Source: Colwellia sp. (GTDB taxonomy: Bacteria > Pseudomonadota > Gammaproteobacteria > Enterobacterales > Alteromonadaceae). From it: a stretch of 10,198 bases of DNA. Under the pieces are notes generated by a model. The model saw nothing but the letters and a program-made list of their open reading frames with translations, made no database searches and was not told where the DNA came from. Below are positions 1 to 5,626 of the stretch, in pieces. Location: NCBI GenBank assembly GCA_003521815.1, contig DPHE01000056.1:397-10594 (forward strand). The letters run 5' to 3'. A program made the position numbers and the translations under genes. Each line of letters begins with the position of its first letter. Positions within the stretch are counted from its first letter, which is position 1.

Positions 1-1622
1 AGTTTAACGGTATCAATACTCAAACCTCGTTCTACACGAATTTCATCAGGGTACCATTGGTGATGTATGCGCGTGGCATTGGTTGCTTCTGCAATATTCA
101 TGTGATGATCGATAACATTCATCACAATTTGTAATGTTGTCGTGATAATTCTCGAACCACCGGGTGTACCTGTAACAAGGAACAACTCACCATTTTTTAA
201 CACTATAGTAGGAGTCATCGCGCTTAGTGGTCTTTTCTTTGGTTCTATCGCATTAGCGGTTCCGCCTAATAAACCATATCCGTTAGGAACACCTGGTTTC
301 GAAGAAAAGTCATCCATTTCATTATTCATCAAAATACCTGTGCCACTGGCTACAAGCCCAGAGCCATAACTAAAGTTCAATGTGTAGGTATTGGCAACTG
401 CGTTTCCCCATTTATCAACGACAGAAAAATGAGTTGTTTGTGGGCTTTCATAAGGGGCAAGTTGTCCGGGTTTGATTAACTCACTTGCTGTTGCTCGCTT
501 CATATCAATTTGTTGAGCAATACTATTGGCATAAGCTTTATTTGTTAAAGCTTTAATTGGCACAGAAACATAATCATCATCACCAAGATACTCACTACGA
601 TCAGCATAAGCACGCTTCATTGCTTCAGCCATTACATGAATAGAGTCAGCGCTATTATGACCCCACTGCTCAATAGGGTAATTTTCTAAGGTATTTAGAA
701 TTTGTACAAGATGAGTGCCACCCGATGAGGGTGGTGGCATAGAAATGACCTCATAACCACGATATGTCCCTATAATGGGATGCCTAATTTTGGCTTGATA
801 ATTAGCTAAATCTGTAACGGTCATTACGCCACCCGCTTCTTGCACAGCCGAAGCAATTTTACTTGCGATGGCACCTTGATAGAAACCTTTACTACCCTGC
901 TTAGCAATCAGTTTTAAACTGTTAGCCAATTCAGGTTGATAGAAGTATTGGCCTATTTCTAATGGCTGTCCTTTATTTGGATAAAAAATGTCTTTGGTGC
1001 TTTGCCAGTGGCTCAAACGATCTTTCATCGCTGATAATGAACCTGATAAATCTCGCGTCACAACAATGCCTTTTTCAGCTTGATCTATTGCCGGTTGCAT
1101 TACTTGTGCAAGCGTCATCGTGCCATATTCTTTCAATGCTAACTCTAAACCCATAACAGTACCCGGTACACCCGAGGAAAGACCATGAAAGCGAGCTTTT
1201 TGATTATCTACATCACCGTTTTCATCTAAAAATATATCCTTATGTACAGCTGCAGGTGCCATTTCTCGATAATCTATCGCAATGGTTTTGTTCTCTTTTG
1301 CGATGTAAACCATCATAAAACCACCCCCCCCAATATTACCCGCTCTGGGGTAGGTCACCGCTAATGAAAAGCCAACCGCCACGGCAGCATCTACTGCATT
1401 ACCGCCTTGTTTTAGAATAGCAACACCAACATTTGTAGCTATTGCTTCTTGGCTAGATACCATGCCGTTTTCAGCCCAATAAGGTTGAGCTATTTGGTAG
1501 GAGGAATAAATAGCTGGTCGTGGTTTGAATAGGCTGTTTTTCGCATTAACACCAGAAGAAGCAACAAAGCTTAGAGCCAAAAGTGTCATTACCAATCTAT
1601 TTTTTATTGTATTTGAGCACAT
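1..1622 (-). CDS. ggt: Gamma-glutamyltranspeptidase precursor (partial, C-terminal end beyond left edge)
   Basis: Periplasmic N-terminal-nucleophile enzyme that hydrolyses or transfers the gamma-glutamyl group of glutathione and related peptides. The minus frame is open from ATG at 1622 to the left edge, giving 540 complete residues of a family usually about 580 long. Residues 1-27 form a signal peptide (MCSNTIKNRLVMTLLALSFV, then cleavage near GVNA/KN). DYREMAP carries the substrate-carboxylate arginine at Arg119. The self-cleavage site is TTHFSVVD, with the catalytic Thr at residue 396 (codon 435-437); MNNEMDDFS (Asp437/438) and the oxyanion-hole motif PGGSRI (487-492) follow. All sit at a constant +5 offset from my recollection of E. 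coli numbering (Thr391, Arg114). An AGGA ribosome site precedes the ATG by six bases. The glycine motif NIGGGGFM is encoded through a run of eight G. Only the last part of the small subunit is missing. Family assignment is secure; the physiological substrate is inferred. Confidence 0.96.
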   Translation of the reverse strand, partial: MCSNTIKNRLVMTLLALSFVASSGVNAKNSLFKPRPAIYSSYQIAQPYWAENGMVSSQEAIATNVGVAILKQGGNAVDAAVAVGFSLAVTYPRAGNIGGGGFMMVYIAKENKTIAIDYREMAPAAVHKDIFLDENGDVDNQKARFHGLSSGVPGTVMGLELALKEYGTMTLAQVMQPAIDQAEKGIVVTRDLSGSLSAMKDRLSHWQSTKDIFYPNKGQPLEIGQYFYQPELANSLKLIAKQGSKGFYQGAIASKIASAVQEAGGVMTVTDLANYQAKIRHPIIGTYRGYEVISMPPPSSGGTHLVQILNTLENYPIEQWGHNSADSIHVMAEAMKRAYADRSEYLGDDDYVSVPIKALTNKAYANSIAQQIDMKRATASELIKPGQLAPYESPQTTHFSVVDKWGNAVANTYTLNFSYGSGLVASGTGILMNNEMDDFSSKPGVPNGYGLLGGTANAIEPKKRPLSAMTPTIVLKNGELFLVTGTPGGSRIITTTLQIVMNVIDHHMNIAEATNATRIHHQWYPDEIRVERGLSIDTVK

Positions 1623-2021
1623 TGTCAATCCTGTTGTCTTTTAAAAGTTCGGCTAATTTTAACGTCCAAAATATTTTAAATTTTACTGATTTCCACAAAA
1701 ATTTTAATAGTAGCTTATTACAGTTTTAGCTTAAACACTTGATTTTAATTATTTTAAAAATCAAGCTATGTCAGTACTTGTCTTTGTTTAGCATTTACAT
1801 TTTTTATTATATGCTTTTTTTATGCTACGTTTTTATCGCTGTCATTGATATTTAATAAATTTTCCATCTATGTAAAGCAATAACTGATAGAGTGAAAATT
1901 CTAATGGTCAGAAAAAACTGATTTTTAATCAGTAACATCCGCTTTAGTCTCTTTAGCTGATCTCAGTGACAACCGAGCGCTAATGACTTTTTAGCAGGCC
2001 AAATTTTTTCTTACAGGCAAT
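1623..2021. other. Gene-free stretch upstream of ggt
   Basis: No credible protein gene on either strand. The half nearest ggt (about 1623-1910) is very AT-rich and must hold the ggt promoter, but I find no clear -35/-10 pair. It contains an inverted repeat of 9 bp (CTTGATTTT 1738-1746, AAAATCAAG 1757-1765, 10-base loop), which could be an operator or a leader hairpin. The other part (about 1934-2000) is richer in GC than its surroundings and holds GCTAA/TTAGC (1979-1983, 1991-1995). It is bounded by two hairpins with T-runs on the minus strand, one described under the fbp terminator and one at 1912-1933. Confidence 0.6.
1912..1933 (-). terminator. Candidate second intrinsic terminator between fbp and ggt
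   Basis: Read on the minus strand, ACTGATT pairs perfectly with AATCAGT (1917-1923 and 1927-1933, three-base loop) and runs straight into six T. The stem is only 7 bp and AT-rich, so strength is doubtful. It lies about 155 bases beyond the fbp stop and about 290 bases before the ggt start. It is therefore either a back-up fbp terminator, an attenuator in a long ggt leader, or the end of an unannotated small RNA. Confidence 0.4.
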
Positions 2022-2051
2022 AAAAAAGCCTTAACAAAGTAAGGCTTTTTT
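2022..2051 (-). terminator. Intrinsic terminator of fbp (symmetrical)
   Basis: A perfect 12-bp inverted repeat, AAAAAAGCCTTA / TAAGGCTTTTTT, with a six-base loop. It starts 15 bases after the fbp stop codon on the minus strand. The A/T arms give a T-run in either direction, so it could work both ways, although no plus-strand gene ends here. Confidence 0.9.
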
Positions 2052-2066
2052 TGAGACAACTAGGGA

Positions 2067-3035
2067 TTATTTATAATAACTTAAACACATTTCCACTTCG
2101 TTTTTAGAGCCCATAATCACTTCAACTCTTTGGTGAATACTACTTGGCTCTATGTCCATAATACGGCCTTCGCTAGTCATGGCTAAAGCACCGGCTTGTT
2201 CTAGAAGAAATGCCATAGGGTTTGCTTCATACATTAAACGCAATTTATAAGGTTGTTCTGCGTTTTTGCTGTCAGTAGGATAGGTGAATATACCACCACG
2301 ACATAAAACACGGTGAATATCGCCAACCATGGCAGCAATCCAGCGCATGTTAAAGTTTTTATCACGTGTTCCAGAGTTACCGGCAATTAAGTCGCTGATG
2401 TAATTTTGCATTGGCGCTTGCCAGAAACGTTGGTTTGACATGTTAACAGCAAACTCTTGCGTATCAACAGGTACTTGTACGTTGCGTTCAACTAATAAAT
2501 AACCGCCGTGTGTTCTGTCTAATACATAAAAATGCGTGCCGCTGCCCGTGGTCATAACCAACATGGTTGCAGGGCCATATAATACATAACCGGCACAGAC
2601 TTGACGATGACCTGCTTGTTTGAACATATCTGAGTCATCAGCAGCCATATCTTTTGGTGCTTCATGGATAGAAAAAATGGTACCAATAAGTGAGTTAATG
2701 TCGATGTTTGAGCTGCCGTCTAACGGGTCAAATGAAACAAGGTACTTACCATTATCATTGCCTGCTACTGAGGTATCTTCTTCTTCAGACGAAATCGCTT
2801 TAACAAAACCTGATTCAAGTAAAATATCTTTAAATAATTCGTTAGCGACCACGTCTAATTTTTTTTGTACTTCACCTTGGATATTTTCATCTAAGGTTGA
2901 CCCCATTAAATCACCTAGATGTGCTTGGCTAACGCGAAAAGAAATCTCTTTGGTTGCGGCTAAAATAGTTTTGATTAATGAAATAAGGTCTAGTGGTACA
3001 TTGTCTTGACGTAAAGCGGGAGCTAATCGTTGCAT
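2067..3035 (-). CDS. fbp: Class I fructose-1,6-bisphosphatase
   Basis: Cytoplasmic gluconeogenic enzyme that removes the 1-phosphate of fructose 1,6-bisphosphate with divalent metal ions. The 322-residue protein has the full family length. Metal-binding motifs are present in order: SSEEED (82-87), FDPLDGSSNIDIN (102-114, with Asp103 and Asp106) and LMYEANPMAF (267-276, with Glu270). The early NIQGEVQKKLD (51-61) and GGIFTYP (247-253) are also typical. The start at 3035 is supported by AGG about nine bases upstream and by alignment with the short N-termini of Shewanella-type homologues, as recalled. The gene stands alone: a likely promoter lies at 3070-3097 and a strong terminator follows. It has no visible lesions, unlike its upstream neighbours. 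Confidence 0.97.
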   Translation of the reverse strand: MQRLAPALRQDNVPLDLISLIKTILAATKEISFRVSQAHLGDLMGSTLDENIQGEVQKKLDVVANELFKDILLESGFVKAISSEEEDTSVAGNDNGKYLVSFDPLDGSSNIDINSLIGTIFSIHEAPKDMAADDSDMFKQAGHRQVCAGYVLYGPATMLVMTTGSGTHFYVLDRTHGGYLLVERNVQVPVDTQEFAVNMSNQRFWQAPMQNYISDLIAGNSGTRDKNFNMRWIAAMVGDIHRVLCRGGIFTYPTDSKNAEQPYKLRLMYEANPMAFLLEQAGALAMTSEGRIMDIEPSSIHQRVEVIMGSKNEVEMCLSYYK

Positions 3036-3069
3036 TGGGTTACCTAGTTGCTTTTAAGTTATTTATATA

Positions 3070-3097
3070 ATTTTATAATATAAATTAATGATAACAA
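3070..3097 (-). promoter_or_regulatory. Probable sigma-70 promoter of fbp
   Basis: On the minus strand TTGTTA (3092-3097, 4 of 6 consensus bases) is followed after 16 bases by TAAAAT (3070-3075, 5 of 6). This would give a transcript start near 3063 and a leader of about 28 bases before the fbp ATG. The surroundings are very AT-rich, so chance matches are common. The site abuts the decayed end of the transporter pseudogene. Confidence 0.4.
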
Positions 3098-3099
3098 AT

Positions 3100-3442
3100 T
3101 TATGTCATGTTTCAGAGGTTTTAATCCAATTAATGTCGTTAATTTTACAGAAAAAGTGCCTAGTAAGCACATGCCTAATCCTAATAATGTGGCTTTGCCT
3201 ATCGTTATATCTGTTAATTGCGGCCAAAAAAGCGTCGCGATACCGAATAAGCCAAAAGCACCACCAACTACACTTGCTTGGTAATTACTTTATTTTAGCA
3301 AAAGAAAACAAAATAAAAGTAGCGAGTGCAAAGCGATACGTTATAGAAGCTTCTAGAGCCACATCGCCTAGTTGGTAATTAATGGCAATCCAGGTTGATC
3401 CCCAAAAAAAACGGTGATTAGATATAAAAAATAATTATTCAT
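3100..3442 (-). pseudogene. Degraded EamA/DMT-family transporter
   Basis: Not an open gene, but the minus strand reads as pieces of a drug/metabolite transporter. From ATG at 3442 it gives MNNYFLYLITVFF. A frame change in a run of eight T (plus-strand A 3404-3411) then continues as WGSTWIAINYQLGD and about 25 more residues to AKIK, where a TAA at 3285-3287 stops it. Together this is the usual first helix and start of the second in EamA proteins, with the FWGS..I motif. Shifting frame again, NYQASVVGGAFGLFGIATLF and WPQLTDI.. with GLGMCLLGTFS follow, which resembles a later helix pair. The middle (my estimate about 70 residues) and the whole C-terminal half are missing. Recognisable homology fades near 3140. 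Normal members have about 300 residues and 10 helices. Two frame changes plus large deletions make a sequencing artefact alone unlikely. The substrate is unknown. Confidence 0.72.
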
Positions 3443-3536
3443 AAATATGGTCGGTTCTTTTTTGCTAACTATCAAAAGATGTGATGACAGTGTAACGATA
3501 ATTTAGTTTAATAACATGTACACAATAATGAGAATG

Positions 3537-3551
3537 AAACTGATACAGTTT
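3537..3551. promoter_or_regulatory. Palindrome in the divergent spacer, candidate operator
   Basis: AAACTG ATA CAGTTT is a perfect 6+3+6 inverted repeat between the heads of the transporter and regulator pseudogenes. A related direct copy of its right half, ACAGTGTA at 3487-3494 against ACAGTTTA at 3545-3552, lies 58 bases away. Paired sites in the shared promoter of a divergent regulator-transporter pair would look like this. With the regulator broken, the site may be a relic. Confidence 0.4.
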
Positions 3552-3576
3552 ATGTTGTCAATGTAGAATTAATAAT

Positions 3577-3738
3577 ATGTTTATTAGATAAAATATCTTC
3601 CCTGCTTTTTTGTATCAACAAGTGATTGATTTTATCGAAAAGGAACAATAAATTGGTGTTTTATTGCCCGGTAATATAACCGTAAGTTTACCAATGCTGA
3701 ACAAGACGTGCAATTACCCGCTAGAAGAGCAATCATAA
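3577..3738 (+). pseudogene. Remnant of a GntR/MocR-type regulator N-terminal DNA-binding domain
   Basis: The plus frame starting at ATG 3577 contains two stops (TAA 3589-3591 and 3649-3651), yet reads FPAFLYQQVIDFIEKEQ, stop, IGVLLPGN, then VSLPMLNKTCN and PLEEQ to a TAA at 3736-3738. The pattern LYQQ..DFI.......GVLLPG is the start of the winged helix of GntR-family proteins, especially MocR regulators, where it is followed by RLPS.R.LA..L..SRNTV..AYEQ. The later residues fit that only loosely, so the helix is worn or rearranged. The aminotransferase-like domain expected in a MocR protein is absent; a few bases after the remnant the transporter gene begins. Divergent placement against an EamA-type gene is a known arrangement for MocR regulators and supports the reading. 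A plain GntR regulator is the alternative. Confidence 0.5.
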
Positions 3739-3739
3739 A

Positions 3740-4941
3740 ATGACCCACACTCTAAATAAGCCCAATCGAATATCATTTAAATTATTATTGCCGTTATTAG
3801 CATCAATAATGGCTTTGTCACCATTAGCAATCGATATGTATTTACCGGCTATGCCTATTTTGGCCGAATACTTAGCCACAGATATGCCTATGGTACAAAA
3901 CAGCTTAAGTATTTACTTGTTTGGTTATGCTTTAGGATTAGTGTTATTTGGCCCCATGGCGGATAAATTTTCACGTCGAAAAATGGTGATATTTGGTTTG
4001 AGTGGTTTTTTATTGGCCAGTTTGTTACTTCCTTTTGTCAGTAATATTGAGCAATTTTTAGTACTACGTTTTATTCAAGCATTTGTTAGTAGTGCCGCAA
4101 CGGTTGTAGTGCCAAGTGCTATTCGAGAGTATTATCAAAAAAACACGGCAAAAGGGCTATCGTATGTCTCTATGATCATGATGTTAGCGCCGATGATCGC
4201 TCCGAGTATTGGTAGCGTGTTATTAATTGCTCACAGTTGGCAGATGATTTTTTATGTGTTGTCATTTTATAGTGTGGTGATATTGTTATTGGTAGTAAAA
4301 TACTTGCCAGAAGTAGTTAAAAACACCATCGAACCAGGTAAAGAAATTAGCTTTGTAACACGCTATAAAATTGTTTTTTCAAATAATGATGCACGATTTG
4401 ATATTATCAGTTCCATGATGATATCACTGGCCTTTTTTGCTTATATTACGGCAATTCCTTTTGTTTATTTAACTGTATTTAACGTGTCAGAATTTAACTT
4501 TAGTATACTGTTTGGTATTACGGTATTGGCATTAATGAGTGCTCATTTTATTAATACGCGCTTAGTGGTACGTAAGGGTTCACGAAAAATGCTGAAGTAC
4601 GGTTTAACTTGTGCCTTGATTGCTTCAATAACATTATTAGTCGTCAATTGTTTTTCATTACCCCTTGTTTATACTGTGGTCTCTATCTTGCCCTTGATGG
4701 GGGGATTTCTATGGTAGCAGTTAATTCAGATGCCTTAGTCATTACTAAGTTTCCTGAGCACTCTGGTACGGCGACCGCTGTTATAGGGACGTTACGATTT
4801 GGCATTGGTGCGTTAGCTGGGCCGATATTAGCTTACTTTTATGATGGTACCGCTTTTCCTTTTGCGGTATTAATGTTCTCTGCTGTATCGGTGGTGTTAC
4901 TATGTCAGATTAAAATTAACAGTAATGAAAAATTAATATGA
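3740..4941 (+). pseudogene. Bcr/CflA-type MFS efflux transporter, split by a frameshift
   Basis: Inner-membrane proton-driven exporter family linked to bicyclomycin, sulfonamide or chloramphenicol resistance and to dipeptide or cysteine export. The first frame (3740-4717) gives 325 residues. Helix 1 has the family signature LSPLAIDMYLPAMP, helix 2-3 has motif A as GPMADKFSRRKM, and MIAPSIGSVLL follows. It ends in GGFLW and TAG. The -1 frame continues the protein without a break as GGISMVAVNSDALVITKFPE and so on to TGA at 4939-4941. Joining the frames at the run of six G (4699-4704) gives 400 residues, the usual Bcr/CflA length, so one G appears to be missing. AGAAGAG at 3723-3729 is a possible ribosome site. 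If unrepaired, the product lacks the last two to three helices and is probably inactive. Sequencing error, phase variation or programmed slippage remain possible. elbB follows by 28 bases on the same strand. Confidence 0.88.
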
Positions 4942-4969
4942 ATGAGAAAATTAACCTAGAGGAATTAAC

Positions 4970-5626
4970 ATGAAAAAAGTAGCTGTAATTTTAAGTGGCT
5001 GTGGTGTTTATGATGGCAGTGAAATTTATGAAACGGTATTAACGCTGTTAGCCATAGAACAAAATGGTGCAAGTTATCATTGTTTTGCGCCCAATATTGC
5101 TCAGCATCATGTTATTAATCATTTAACAGGTGAAGTTAGTGAAAATGAAACGCGTAATGTATTGGTTGAGGCCGCTCGAATTAACCGTGGTGATGTGGAA
5201 GATTTATGCGAGTTACGTGAGCAAGATTTTGACGCCTTAATTGTCCCGGGCGGTTTTGGTGCGGCAAAAAATTTATGTGGTTTTGCGCTTGATGCTGAAA
5301 ATTATCAAGTGAACGCAGAAGTGTTAGCGAGTTGTCAGGCTTTTGCTAACGCAGATAAACCCACCGGTTATATGTGCATTGCACCGGCGATGTTGCCATT
5401 CATTTATCCTAAAGGTGTGCAAGGAACCATTGGCACTGATTCAGATACTGCTTCATTAATAGAAGCGCAAGGGTTAGTGCATAATAATTGCAATGTTGAC
5501 GATATAGTTATAGATCAAGCTCATAAAGTCGTGTCTACGCCGGCTTACATGTTGGCAACCTCGTTAACTGAAGCTGCATCAGGTATCGATAAGTTGGTCA
5601 AAAATGTTTTGGCACTCGTTGAATGA
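4970..5626 (+). CDS. elbB: ElbB-type glyoxalase of the DJ-1/PfpI superfamily
   Basis: 218-residue cytoplasmic protein that aligns along its whole length with E. coli ElbB (about 217 residues), a DJ-1-fold glyoxalase acting on small dialdehydes; the older name links it to isoprenoid synthesis. Diagnostic stretches are ILSGCGVYDGSEI (7-19), INHLTGE (49-55), IVPGGFGAAKNL (91-102) and YMCIAPAMLP (134-143), where Cys136 is the expected nucleophile, then TTIG-like GTIGTD and VSTPAYML. The C-terminus AASGIDKLV is also typical. The start is fixed by AGAGGA at 4958-4963, six bases before ATG. The stop overlaps the next start (ATGA at 5623-5626), implying translational coupling to the glycosidase. In E. 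coli the neighbour of elbB is mtgA, so this pairing is different, though both partners are cell-wall enzymes. Confidence 0.96.
   Translation: MKKVAVILSGCGVYDGSEIYETVLTLLAIEQNGASYHCFAPNIAQHHVINHLTGEVSENETRNVLVEAARINRGDVEDLCELREQDFDALIVPGGFGAAKNLCGFALDAENYQVNAEVLASCQAFANADKPTGYMCIAPAMLPFIYPKGVQGTIGTDSDTASLIEAQGLVHNNCNVDDIVIDQAHKVVSTPAYMLATSLTEAASGIDKLVKNVLALVE

Noticed and set aside
142..369. Plus-strand open frame of 75 codons
   Set aside because: It lies antisense to ggt, whose conserved catalytic motifs run through the same bases in the other strand.
962..1156. Plus-strand open frame of 64 codons
   Set aside because: Antisense to the intact ggt frame, with no ribosome site and no recognisable protein pattern.
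2620..3009. Plus-strand open frame of 129 codons
   Set aside because: Entirely antisense to fbp, whose metal-binding motifs fix the true strand.
3088..3378. Two overlapping plus-strand open frames (96 and 60 codons)
   Set aside because: They are antisense to the decayed EamA transporter, whose helix motifs are readable on the minus strand.
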